This document shows, one piece after another, positions 39,201 through 53,200 of a DNA stretch of 64,000 nucleotides; position 1 is the first letter of the stretch, and the number at the start of each line of letters is the position of its first letter. A model generated the notes under the pieces. It was given only the letters and a program-made list of their open reading frames with translations. It was not told the DNA's origin and did no database searches. The stretch is from Liolophura sinensis (Eukaryota > Mollusca > Polyplacophora > Chitonida > Chitonidae). The translations under genes and the position numbers were made by a program. The DNA lies in NCBI RefSeq assembly GCF_032854445.1, contig NC_088300.1, positions 62,220,984 to 62,284,983 on the forward strand, given 5' to 3'.

Positions 39201-42200
39201 CTATTTAGATGAATTTCTGTTTACATGTACAAGTACACAAATTATATTCATATTGCGGTAGCTCCATATTGATCACACTTCACAAAAAAGCATTGATTCA
39301 TAAGTAGAGTGTTTTTCTTTGTGAAAGATAAATTTTCTGAAGCTGTCCACGTAATCTGAAGAAATATGATGCTTTGGTACAAGTATAACTACGTGTACTT
39401 TAGTTAAGTGAGTTATCTGTAATATAGTTTAGTCTGCTGTCCATATGCAGGATTTTTTTGTTATCGTAGTGAGTTATCACAAACACTTCCGTATAGCCTT
39501 GTAGTGTGTCAAATATATGTCCAAGCTAGTGCATGTATACAATATATATGTTCATTTGTAACTGTCGTAAATTGAAACCACAAATCAAACACCGCATTGT
39601 GAGCCATCGTGTAACAGCTATACATGTAATAATGCCTGGTTGCTTGTTGTAGTGTCTGGTTGCTTGTTGTAGTGTCTGCCATATTTATCCCTGCAGATTA
39701 TAAGTGTATACACGATGTAAAGTTTGATTTGTAATCTGTCAACTGGGCGTGCACATTCATGCCCATGAGAGTGTCTAAAGCCGTGCTGCAGAGTTGACGT
39801 GTGCTACTGTAATTCCTCAACCTTGTCGCGGGTTTGCAAGGTGTTTATTCGAGCATATTCTGAAGGCATTATTCTGTGTTGATGGGTAAAATTGTACTTT
39901 TTGTGAATCCCTGTAACTGGCCAGTCCAACCAATGTAATTTTGTCTCCAGAATCAAATTAAAAATGTGCCTAAATTGATTTGAAAGTTGATCTTTCATAT
40001 GCGAAAAGGTTGAGGAATGAGGGTAATTAAATATTTAAAGATGCTGTACAAGAGAGTTTTGATACAACATCCATATTCACTAATCAAATCTTTTGTATTG
40101 ACCAGGAATAGCTTAAATTATTGCCCTTCTGTAAATGCAAGATTCATACTTGTGCTATTTATGGTATTAGAACTATTTAAAAGTGTGAGAAATCTATAGG
40201 ACATTCTTTGTGAATTTTAGGAACTTTATTACAGATTTTGAATGTTAATATGTATAGAGACACTTGGCTGATATTTTATGAAAGGTAATGTTTGATTGGA
40301 TCTGACCTGATTGATTATAATCTCTGATTTAGCCTCTTAAGTATACAATCTACTGGTACATAAGTAACTATTTACATGTAGGTAGATTTGAATACATAAA
40401 TCTGAATACATAAGTTTTCAGTATGTTAGTGATGATTGATACAGATTTCATGCATGGTACTGTATACATAAATATGTCCAGTTTTAACTGTTCAAGCATA
40501 TACATGTACCACAGGCTAATGTGCGCTTCACATTTCAGGTCCATATTACTGATATATATGGCAAAGTGTACCTAACCATTGCATAGGTTCATTAATTATC
40601 TAGGATGGGACAAAATATTACGCTTTTTATTGGACAACAATGGTCACGTGGAGTACAGATATATTCTTGAATCCTGCAGGAGGCGTCAAACATGTCTGCT
40701 GAGTAGGTTATCTCCCGTTGTTGGGTTGTGAATGCAATGAAGCGATTCACCTATACTTATTCTGCACTCAGTTGATGGGTCTTTGTAGGATAAATTCGTT
40801 GCATGGTTACTCGATTGATAAGATATGCAAATATATGGTGTGAGTATTCAGTATATTGGGGGAGGTGTAATATGGGGATTATTGACACCATATGCGTATC
40901 CTGTCACTGAGTAACCATGCAAATATTTGTATAATACATATGCTTCAGGTTTGAGATGTGGTTTGTTTATTTATTTAATTGATTGTTGTTTTACACCATA
41001 CTCAAGAATATTTCACTTATAAGACGGCGGCCAGCATTATGGTGGGAGGTGGGCAGAGCTCTGGGAAACCCACGACCATCCACAGGTTTTTGCCAGACCT
41101 TCCCCCATACAGCCAGAGAGGAAGCCAGCATGAGCTAGACTTGAACTCAAAGCGACCGCATTAGTGAGAGGGTTCTGGGTCATTATGCTGCACTGGTGCG
41201 CTAACGGACTGAGCCACGGAGGCCCCTAGGGATGGTTTGTGGCCAGTTGTAACTATACGTTTAGTCCCATGTGTCCATGTACATGTATATACATACCGCG
41301 TGTATTATAAATTAAAGTACATGTGTACCCACTGGGTGAATGTGTGCTACCAGTCGGGTATAGATGCACCTGTACATGTGATGTATAGGACCCATAATGA
41401 ATGATAACATGAGATAACATGTGGGCTAAGTTATTATGTGTGTATAAGATTAACCAGTCTGGTTGTTAAGCAAGCCTCCAGGAATCATAATGTCAACAAA
41501 CACAACTACCGGATATATGTTTTAAGGGGAAATTAACTTCTTGACTTAAGCTGTAACCGAACCAGCAAGAGCCTGCACGGCCTTGGTGACTAGGAATGGA
41601 TGAGTATGCAGCAGTCTGGAATAAAGGAGATGCTTGTTATCAAAGAGTTACCTCATTCAGCTTTCATTGTGTAGACAGCAGATTCAAATGAGACCGTGCA
41701 TTTTTTTTAGGTACCAGTGCGTTGAATGTACTCGGCCATAGGAAGGAGATTTTATACTTTGGGTGCTCCACCAAAGGGAAAAAAATCCTTGAGCATATCG
41801 CCTTCAACACTCGTCAAGTAAATTAAGTCACGAATAATGTTGTGTAGCTGTATGGAGATGATTGGGGGCACTTCTTACATGTAGGTGCATGATTCCCCAG
41901 AGAACTCTCAGAAAGCTTTACGACAAATTTTATATGTCATGTGCTTACCCTGAAAGCTGATATATGCATATACATGTATATACTACCTAAAAGCCAAGTG
42001 TCAGCCAAGACCTTGCTCACCTGTCAACAGGGCTTCTAAAGCACTTCATGAAACTAACCTTAACATTTTTATATGCACCAATAATGGCATGAATGATGGT
42101 GTTGAGAGCGGAATTTACTACATGTACATGTAGGTCTATTGTTCTTAAGGTATGATAGTCAATAATGCCAGTCTGTTTAAGTGCTGACCAGAACAGGTGA

Positions 42201-44231
42201 AGATTGAGGCTGGAATAAGGACATCCACACTGTAATGTCACTGAGACAAGTCCCCAGTCCAGAGAAACATGGTTTCAGGCTATTGATTGGGTGCTTAAAG
42301 AGCCCGGACCATCTGTGAAGCTATAACTGTGCAGGTAATTTCGCAGCATTCAATCAACATTAATCGAATATCTTGATTACTCTGTCGTATCTTTCGGCCA
42401 TCTCAAGTGGAAGAGTTCTACCTCATTTTGTAGCCCTTATTGCTCACGGACATTCCAATATTGGTTTGTAGCTGGCAGCATTGTTTGTAAAGTTAAGTTG
42501 CTAGTTTGGACGCTTGCTCTGGGAAATGCTGTGTGTTCAACACTTCTTTGGTGAAGTGGCACTGAGACTCTTGCTGTTTAGGTTATCCTAGTGATTGTCA
42601 AAGAGTACAGTTATACTTGAATAGGGAACCCAGTGCGGCCAAGGCGCTTCATGACCTTATATTCTACAGCATCCCCAATAAACTAGAACATGTTGTTGGC
42701 ACTTTGAGGTTTTCTTAATGTCATTCTGGAGGATTGCAATTGCAGAATGCTTCTAGCCATGAAAAAGGGGCTCCATGTACCTGGTGCACGACTCGATAGC
42801 ATTCAGAATTGGAATTCTGTTCACCTGAGCTGTGTTGATTGATGTTGACATTCCCAACAGTGGATAATTCTGAAATCTCAATCAGCACATATGTGCAGTG
42901 GTTGCAAATCAGTTCGGCACTAGCCATTCCGTTATTGACTTGGTGAACAGATTGGAAGCAGTTTGTGCTTGATGTATATCTGGACTCGACAAGATATTCA
43001 CTTGAGGAATCTCTGAGAAGCTCACAGTTCAAAAGGAATCAAGTTTTGGGGCTCTTTTTGAAGATGCTTTCATTTTTTTCCCCAAAGAATGGATTTTTAT
43101 CCTGGCAACTGAATTAATAACAATCTCTTGAGCATGTTACCTGAGCGTGTTATCAGAGGAGAACATCTAATTCTTGATTACCAGTAACCCAATAGCAGCA
43201 AGGAAAATGCCGAAACTTTCGTAAGGCAGTGTTTTGAATATCGAAGAAGTTGTGAACTTAAAGAAGGAAACTAGGTCGTTGAATATTTGACACCAGAAGT
43301 AAGTTGACTGTATAATTGAGTAGGAAGTGGATTACTTTGTCAGCAGTGTCCTTGAAGGTATTGTTTCTGGATGGATTGTGTGGAATTGTGAGCATCACAG
43401 TTAAGTGATGCTGGCTGTATATGGTTGGATTGTGGTGAAATAGACTAGCTGACAGTTATAGAGTATTCCAGTCTTCTCCTTCCAAAACTTTCTACCTTTA
43501 TAGTGAATCACACACCTGGTGTAGAGTGGGTCACATATCATTCCTGGGGACTGGAATGTGTTACATGTACACTACAGACATATTCGTTCCCAGCCTCATG
43601 AATCCTGTATGACCACCTTAAGGCAAGTGGTTGTGCTCATGCAGACACATGGGGTTTGGCCAGATGGGAGAATGCCGGTTATGTGAACATTAAACTCACA
43701 GCTCTCTCTGATATATAAACCATTGTTTACTTTACTCACCTACATCCATGTACAGTAGGAAGTGAATGGATTACTTTGGTAACTCTCAGCCAAAAGCCTC
43801 TGTGAGTATTATTATACATACAGTCATGTTTTTATAGTAGACTAAATATATTAACTATGTCGATTTCGTAATGTGCGTGTACAACCTGGGGATGGCCGTG
43901 GGTTTTCCCCACCATAATGCTGGACTCCATCGTATGACGTTAACACCAATGAAATAAATAAATACAAAATCTGCATGTATATTTGTAAGTTCTGAATTAC
44001 TCGATCTTGCAGGTTTTGCATACTGATCATTATAATGATATTAGTATTTGATATCAGATTTATTGTTATGGGTTGTGAAGTTAAGAGTTGATTACAACAT
44101 GGCACTTCCTACAAGGATTTGCATACAGAGATCTAGGTGTTATACAAACTGTATAATACTAAAGTATTAGAGTTATTAGAGTAGAAGTAGGCATATAGGC
44201 ATACATGCATACATACCCTCATTGCTGTTAC

Positions 44232-44269
<38 letters not shown>

Positions 44270-47200
44270 CTGGAGATAGGTCATTAATATTAAACATGAC
44301 TATTGTCACCTTAATGCTGAGGGAATCAGTATATGCATAAACATAGCATATTCAAGTTCAAAGCCAGCTAAATTACTGATGAAAACCTTTTTCTGCAAAT
44401 ACCCCAATTCCTCAACATTTTCACATATGAAAGAAGAACTTTCAGTGCAATGTTTTTAGTGCATGTTTTTAATTTGATTTTGGAGACAAAACTACATTGG
44501 TTGCATTAGCTTCAGGGCTTCATGAAAAGTGTATTTTTATCAGTCTGCACAAAAAAATGTTCTCAGAAATGGCTTGAATAAACACCTTGCAAACATGTGA
44601 AAAGGTCGAAGTATTACAGTACATGATGATATGTACCACCAAGAAAAAATGTAACCTGCGAATATGTTCCCATGACTAAGCCTTTTTTTTATTGCCTAAT
44701 GCTGTTGTTTTGCGAGACGAATAAATTTTTTCTTTTTTTCTTGGGAAGAGTGTGGAGTTTTGAAATAAGATTTGCCCCACCTTGGAACTGAATATTACAT
44801 ACACTCTTGGCCATGATGTTTCTCTCGAATTTCTGATCATACCTGTGAGACTTCTGAATGCCGTGTACTACTCATGGCACAGTATGGAACACTCTAATTG
44901 GTATTTGTGATATATCGAACTGAACATTTTGTGAACAGTTTATCGGTTACCTTAACATTAAAGCTCACAGTACAATGATGGTCATGCAGTTTTATTGTTG
45001 AAGAAACCACATTTGAAATTAGTGTGAGTTCAGAAACAAAAACAACTTTTGAAATAAAATTTACCATATTTGAATGCATTCCACTTTTTGAAATAAAATT
45101 AAATCATTTTTTAAATATGCCTGCTGAATAAAAGATGAATTTATTTCAAAAGTGACATCTTATTTCAAAAATAGTTTTTTTGACGTATTAAAGATGAAAG
45201 AATGAAGTCAGCATGTCTACATACTTCACTTGATCCACTGGCACAAACACTACATAGAAGGGTTCAAAAGGTATAAACTGTTACCTGATTATTAAAATAC
45301 TATACCTGTCCAATTTTGTTAATGTAAACTGCCTTTGAAATTTTCTCGAGTCATCTCATGCATGTATGCTCATCTTTTCTAAGACAACAGGTGGCCCTGC
45401 CAATAATTGGGGCTAAGGTGAGCTTGCAAATAGTTGTGGTGAGGTGGGTTAACCAGTTTCTGTGCTGGTGGTTTAATTGTCAAGTGCATGGTCATTTGGT
45501 TAGGTGATTCATCATAACCATCATTGTGTCAAATTTCTCTTCTGTGGTACAGAGTTTGGTTGTTGTGTTTTGTCTTTTTTTTTTGTCTGGAGAAAGGTTA
45601 TTCTTGTCATTAAACAAGTTGTCAGTTTCTTACATCCACCAAACATTTTGCTGATCCATTCATCTGATATCATTAGGGTGATGATGGTAAAAAGTGTTCT
45701 AAATGGCGAAGAACATTTAGTACCAGCGAATTTTGTTTATTTCAAACCACTGTATTTTACCTAAAGTATGGTCTGTTAATATACAATGTCAGAAGCAAAT
45801 AAAGACATTAAAATGATGAAACACTTCATGTTTAGCAAGTAAGTTGTCAATCTAAACACAAAAATATTCAATAAGTGAGTCCTATAAAAGTGGAGGAAAA
45901 TTTGAAACAATGTGTCATTTGAAAAGTGCTAAATTTAGTCAATACACACTATGTTTCTAGAGCCTTAGGCTGTAATTTAATTTACGTTACATCTTCCTAT
46001 ATATACACAAATAGTCATTGATGACGAAAATCTGTTAAATTTGTTCATCATTGATATCTACTTGTTAAATGTTTCCATGGAAAGATGGCATACAGTTTCA
46101 TTCATAATTAGTAAAGACAGTGAATAGAGTGCAGCAGGTACTTGCATTGTATCTGTATTTTTGTATTACACACCATTGCCTTGCTTTGGTGTGATCTGCA
46201 TACTAATCAGACTGCTTTATAGCCAAGGGGAGTTTGTCTACCATTCCAGTTACAGGTGGAAGTTGTCTTGTGCATTTAATTGGTCTGGCATGAAGTGGTG
46301 GGAATGTGACTTTGGTCTGACAAGCCTTACCGAGTCCATTCACAGTCCGCTCGCAGTCTGCGGCTCACCTGCCCTCATTTATCATAATGTGATGAGTTCA
46401 TTCTCAAGACCAGGCTTACGAGTCCTCTTCATTTCCTCTGTGGACTAATGTGTATGCTGGTAATGAAAGCTGTATCAGTATTAATCAGCGGGTAATATGC
46501 CCTCCCCACCCCACCCCCTCAGACGCAGTGTGTACCCAGCAGGCAACTGGCTCAGGCAATCTAACTGCCAGCAGCTATTCTGTGATGTACAATGTTATTA
46601 TATGTTATTTTATTAAGAAGGTGAATGTTATAGATACTCACGTACATGATGAATGAAGGGATGACCACACCTCATGTTGCCCACCCATAAGGCTTGAGTG
46701 GTTGGGGAGGGGGGACTTAACGAATGATGAGCATCTGTCCTAGCCTATCTGTCCAACACCTGCTACATGCATGGTAAAATAAAATATTGAAAATATTGAA
46801 TTCATATTAGTTTTAGTAGTAGATTGATACTCGCAGCATGTAGACAGTACTTTGTTATTATTATTTGATGAAGGAATAATATACTACTTTTCTACGTTAA
46901 TAATATTTTTAACTTTATTGTGTGTAATCATCTCTACATGTATGTATTGGCACTTTCCAATCAAATTTTTCATTTGAGCCAAGCATCTTGTTACCATAAT
47001 GTGGTTGATGACTTCTGGTAATCATGATGAGTGTTGATGACATTTTAATACCATGACGGGCATTTGATGACATTCTGTTACCATGATGGGTAGCTGATGG
47101 TATTTTGATACCATGATGGGTGTTTGACATTTTGCTGCCATGATGAGTGGTATATCGTATCTTGTTACTATGATGAGTAGTTACTGGCAACTACTAGTAC

Positions 47201-50200
47201 ATACCATGATGGGTGTTTGATGGCATCTTGATACCATGATGGGTGTTTGATGACATCCTGTTACCATCTTGAGTGGTTCATGATATTTTGTTACCATCAT
47301 AAATGGTTGATGGCAAATTGTTACTATCATGAGTGGTTGAGACATCTTGTTTCATGTTTTTGGAAAAACCGTCCATATCATGATTTTGAACATGCTGCAC
47401 TTGCATGTGTTACCATGATGAACATCTGGTATTTTTGTTACCATGACTGATGATTGATGGCACAGAGTTACCTGTACCATAATGAAGAGCTGATGGTATA
47501 ATATGTGTTACCACTCATGATGGAAAGCTTGTGGTAGTTTATACAGTGTATATTGGCTTTATGATGCATACATGAACATGACTTTTTGGTGACAGAGAGT
47601 TAACATGATGATGATCTGATGGTACAGTATAGTGTTATCATTCAGGATAAAAAGTTTATATGGCATGCGGTGTACTGGTATCATCACGAACACCTAATTC
47701 CCAGTGCTCTGCTTCATGAACAGCTGATGGTAAATCGTTGTCATGGTAAACAAATGGCGTGACTTATTCCTGGCTTGATGATGAAGTGCTGATGTGCTGC
47801 AGTGATAACAGAGTGATGAAATCATGACATCCTCTTTTTTTTGACAACTGACTAATTGCCTCTCGAAGCTGTTTGAGAGATGAAATTTAAACTTGCTTCA
47901 CTGTCAATTAAGTCGCCTATGCACATGTGCAATGTATTGTTATGTCCACAGCACTATTAAGATATTCTTTGATGTCAAATTTTTTTGCTAATCAAATGGG
48001 CTAGAGGTACACCGTCCACACATGTAGTACATCCACATTATGTTCACACATTAAGAAATTCAGTACTGTAATTCTTCAACTTTTTCGCATGTTTGCAAGG
48101 TGTTTTATAATTCAAGCATTTTCTGAAGGCATTATTCTGTTTAGACTGATAAACTTACACTTTTTGAGAAGCCCTGAAATTTGCCAATCCATTCAATGTA
48201 GTTTTGTATGCAGAATCGTATTATAATGTTTCTAAATTCCACTGAAAGATGCTCTTTCATATGCGAAAAGGCTAAGGAATTAGGGTACATGTTTATCTAC
48301 TACACACATTTAGTTGCACAAGTCTGTTACTATGGTATTTGTATGAAATACTCTGTCATCTTAAACTGTTGCAAGGGTATACATGGACATGCGCTTATTA
48401 CACTGTACACGTCAGCAAACCAAGTTATCATCACCGACAGGTAAAAAAGAAAAAACACACTGAACATTAAGAAAACAAATAATTAGATACAAAGTTTAAC
48501 AACAGACATATATCCTTGTCCAAGTATCCAGGATATTATGCTCACCTCTGTGAAGGTTCTTGCATCTCTTTGCAAAGTTGAATCACTGGATATATGGATT
48601 TCTACACTGTGATTAAAGCTAGTATTAAACCATCATTCTGTTTTTATTTATTTACTGGATTGGTGTTTATCGCAGCATTTGTCGTTCATCGAAATTTCCA
48701 CTTACACGACTGCAGTCAGGTTTATGGATGGAAGAAAGTGGAGTGCCCCGATGTACATGTATGCTAGTCAGCTGACAAACCCCCTGACTTAAAGCTTCAG
48801 CTACAGCAGCCATTATTCTGTAGAATATAACTTGTACCTTAATTACAACAAATTCAAATCCATTGCATTTTACGTTGAGCTACATTACCTTCTGAAGAAA
48901 ACACTTACAAGCTGAAGTATAAATCCTTAGCAGTGACGATTTCATCTTATTTGCAGTTTTACAGTAGCTCTGTTACCTCTAGGGCTTTCCAGGCTTTCAG
49001 GTAAATTAGGATAGGAAGTGGTTGGACAGGTATATGATCGGTTGGCAAGTTTTACAGTCAGATAATCGTGTTGTGAGAGGCCTAACCGTGTTTCTGGCTG
49101 GGTTTGATTGCAGCTGAAGCAGTTAGTGGTCAGCGGAGAGTTGCCATGCTCCAAAGAGGAAGCAGCCACATTGGCAGGAATCCAGCTGCATGTTGACGAG
49201 ACATGGCCAGACGAGGAGAACACCAGCACGCCCGACGACATGGCTCAGCAGCAGGACAGCGACGGACAACTCACGGATAACGTCAAGTACCTCAGCGAAA
49301 AACAGGAGAACCTCAAGCGCAAAAAGGAGCTCATACGTACCAACCGCGCCAAGAAACTGTCGAGCAGCCGTCTAGGGAGGCGTGGGAAGCTGGTGAAACA
49401 CCTGACATGTGTCAGTGACCATGAGCCAGAGCTTGTGACTGAAGTGGACTTGAAACTTTACCTACCTCCAGAGTACACGACGTCAAGGAAGATACGTGAA
49501 CTAATAGAGGTAAGTCCATCACTACACATGCACTTGCTGATTGGAGCTTCTGCGGTGGACTACGTTCAACATTTGATAGTATTGTTCTAGTTCTCCTGTC
49601 TCCATATCCCGTGTGTGTGAGTAAATGCACATAAATGCCTTATTGACAGATAAATATTTAAATACATGTATGTTGTAAATCACCTATAATTTCATGGAAT
49701 GTTTGACAACCACTGATCACTTGGTGTACAACGTTGGTGAAAAATTATTTGAAATTTTATGTGAATGACAACTTTCCTTTACATTTGGCATGACGTTTTT
49801 CACCAACTATTCACCCAGCTGTACTACTGGTCTTGCATTTATCGTAATGCAGATGTTTAAGAAACATATTAAAGAATTAACTTTTTAAGTGCTTTAAAAG
49901 CCAAACTGACAACAGCCGTCTAGGGAGGCGCGGGAAGCTGGTGAAACACCTGACATGATATATGTGGGTCCAGGTCTTACACCATTACAACATGAAAAAA
50001 ATCTGATGTTATAGGTGATTTACTCTACATGAACATGACCAATGTGCTTTACTGCTTCTGAAGCTTACTAACAAAACCTTTAGCCCGCTGTCTGTGGTAG
50101 CAGTAACATGCAGATATCTGTACATATATACGTTTATAGGTGCATGGAATGTGATAATATCTAATATTTACTGATTGACAAGCGTTCCGACTGATGGAAA

Positions 50201-53200
50201 CCTCGTCTCGTCGTTTCTGAATACAGCATTACCATGTGCCCTTGTGTTTGCATGTACTCATCTATAACCAGAAAAGATCAAAATATATCTAGAATGAGGC
50301 ATAGTGTATGACTGTGCACTTGTGAAATTTCGTGTATATATTTCATACTCATATTCATACTTATTATCCATAATAGTATCAGTAGGATTGTTATGCAACT
50401 TAAGAGACACCGCTATGAAGTGGCTGAAATAATGTTGAATGTAGGGGTTGAACAAGAAGGATGGAATCATTTTGGCAGTATCTTATTTCTTATTTCACTT
50501 TATAATCTCTCAGTATTAATACAAAGAACAAAGTACATGGAAATGTCATTTTTGTCACACAGCAGTTTACTGTATCATTCTTTATAGCTTCCAGTTCTCA
50601 ATAGAGGGTTGTATGTGACATCATTACTCAGAACAATAGCCAGTCAGCCATATTGGAGTCCTTTTAACTTGGGCTGGCATGGCCACAGTACTCCAATATG
50701 GCGGCCAGAAGTGGGTCATGAAACTCCTCTATAGAGGACAACTGGTGTCAAAAATTATTTATTTATATGCCTACGTATTGTTCATGGATTCATAATTATG
50801 ATGATTGTAATACATGTACATGTAGCTTGTAATTTAAAGCTGATATGAGTGGATGCTGCAATGTAGAATTGGTCTTTATGCTATTTGCTGTTTATGAAGA
50901 TACATACACATGTGGTTTTATCATGGAAAGTTTCCATGTAACTCACATTTAACTTATCAACCATTATGAAGTATGGATATTAGTACTGATTTATTATTTT
51001 AATAACATTTTATTATTTTCTTTGTTTTCTTATGTACCTGAACTTAACACATGTTAATATTCCTATATTTACACTACATGTTTCAGGCCTTAAAGAAGTT
51101 TTTAACGTACATGTACATGAAAGAAAAACATTGAACAGTGCTACAGATAAGGGGCGTAAAGGTGTAAATACACTTAAAAAGCTAGTGTACATGCGAGATT
51201 TAAAGCAGACACTCCTGTCAAAATCAAAAGTAAATTTCCAGAGCGAACTGTGTGCTCTACGTTCTTCACCATGTGATTGTTTTCAGACACTTTAGGTTAC
51301 AGCAAACGCTCCTGTGCCACCACCCACAATCATGGAGAATGCCTACCGTGATATTTGTATTTGAAGACGATGTAGCATAGGGTTAAAAATGTTCTTTTGG
51401 GCTACTATACTGCAAGTTCTGCTTCTCTGTGGGACAAAATCATCCCAGTATTGCTCCCAAATGTCTGATTTCAATTTCCCATGAATCGCCAGTCTGTAGT
51501 GTTAAAGTACCATGAAGGGTCCAGTTCCTGACATACATGTACCTGTGATTTCGCAAAGAGAGAAGATAATGCACTGGAATAAAAAATATCATAACAGCTA
51601 GCAACACATGCACAGGAACACTACTATATATTACCAATCATTAAAACACAGAATTCTTGTCTTCTAATGTAGGCCCTTCATTTGGATTTAGCCTATATCA
51701 ACAACTGTATTGTCATCTTTTGACCCAAAGACGGCAGTCGTTAACAAGTTTGTACAGACCAAGAAATGCTTAGACAGGTGAAAGAAAATGTACCTGTCAC
51801 ATCAGGCAGCTTACCAGAGAAAAAAATAATACACCAACCTCTGCTAGCAAAGCACAAGAAATGAAAAGTAAAGAACAAAATTGTCGGTGAGTGAGTTGTT
51901 GAAATAATTAACCCCACACAGGTTGATGTGAAATAAATGTATTAACTTCATTCAAATTTATTCCTTGTGCTGAAGAGCTGAAATAATTACTTTATTCTTG
52001 AACGGTTTTGGGCAATTTATATGTAGGCCTGCATCTAGATCTACACCAGGTAGTCCTATGTTATTACAAAGGAAAGAATCTCTGCACATGTAGACCTAGG
52101 GACCTGTATCTTTTCTTCACCCCCTTTCACTCGGTCAACTTCACACTTTCCATGTGTACTGCTGGTGACTCAAAAAAGTGAAGTGTTAAGTATTTGAAAA
52201 AAAAGTGTTCTGCGGTACCGCATACTTGGAAAGTCGGAACTAACGTAGTCAGGAGTACCATGCTCCCTGTGATGAAACATTAACTGTAGAACTGCATTGA
52301 AGGAATGAATTAATGGTTTAAATGGGAAGATGTTCTGTCCTTAGTTGATAAGGTAGTAACAGAAGAGACCAATCTGTTATGCTCTGAAGGGGTTTTTGGT
52401 TAATTAAAATCTTGCTTTTCGCGATGTAGCTCTCAGAATTAGTTTTTGCTGAAATATTTGTGAAGTCTTATGGTCATGATTGTTTCTTACGGTTATTTGA
52501 TTTTGCGTTCATAAAGCAATTAAATCTTTATTGTACATGCACATGTATATTATTATCAGTCGCAAATTAATTTAGTACCTCTGAAGGATAACTGGCATAC
52601 TTCATCACATGCTCACCATGGCTAACCTTTAGTTTAATTTTTGTCCTTGTTTTAAAAGGTGCATATACTTGGCATATCAATACTGAGCGTTTATGACTGT
52701 TCATTTGTATATTTATAACCTGTTGTTAATCATTAAGCTTAAGTATACAGTTATAAACTGAAGTGAAAATTTTATGCTCTGACAAATCTCTTTTCCCCAA
52801 TGGCCATATCTTTCTTCTTTACCAGGAAAAGCAGAAGAAGTTGTGGCATACTCCTTATTATGAAAATGAATTGAAGTTGAAGCAACTGTACATTAAAATC
52901 TGCAAAAATTTGCCAGCCTATAACTGTAAATTATACCAGGTGAAGGAGATACTGCGAGGAAACACGCAGAAAAAGGTACATAACCATGTATAATGCTCTC
53001 CCTTGGTCTGATGGTATGATTTGTGGATATGTGTCAATCTTGTTGGATGATGATGGTTTTTTTTTAATCGTTCTGTTCATAGATATTTTTCTTTATACAT
53101 TTATTTACATTCTGAGTGATTTTCTGTTATTATGTTTTATTTTATGGTCTTTCTTGTTTTTTTTTGGGGGGGGGGGGGCGTTTTGCGGGGGATGGAAAAT

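Larger units (their letters stand above)
27499..49113 (+). other. Intron 6 (21.6 kb)
   Basis: This is by far the largest intron. It holds SINEs (27805, 29803, 32815, 33951, 40965, 43878, 48640), two foldback or MITE families (33646; 39804, 44400 and 48062), a TTAA MITE (35238), an AT microsatellite (44234), a poly-T tract (36855), and old degenerate arrays (32260, 46985). The stretches between these show no recognisable gene on either strand. A small GC-richer piece at 30780-30990 has a Cys-rich open frame but no family match and no clear splice logic. Confidence 0.7.
49510..52825 (+). other. Intron 7
   Basis: A 3.3-kb intron with a 47-bp copy of exon 7 (49911), a foldback element (50591-50745) and otherwise unremarkable AT-rich DNA. 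I see no extra exon. Confidence 0.75.

Noticed and set aside
46161-46448. 95-codon open frame in intron 6
   Set aside because: Residue composition is like random translation, there is no domain, and it would introduce a stop between exons 6 and 7.
50648-50703. CArG box (SRF site) or YY1 site
   Set aside because: CCATATTGG is one base short of the ten-base CArG consensus and is explained as the arms of a foldback element.
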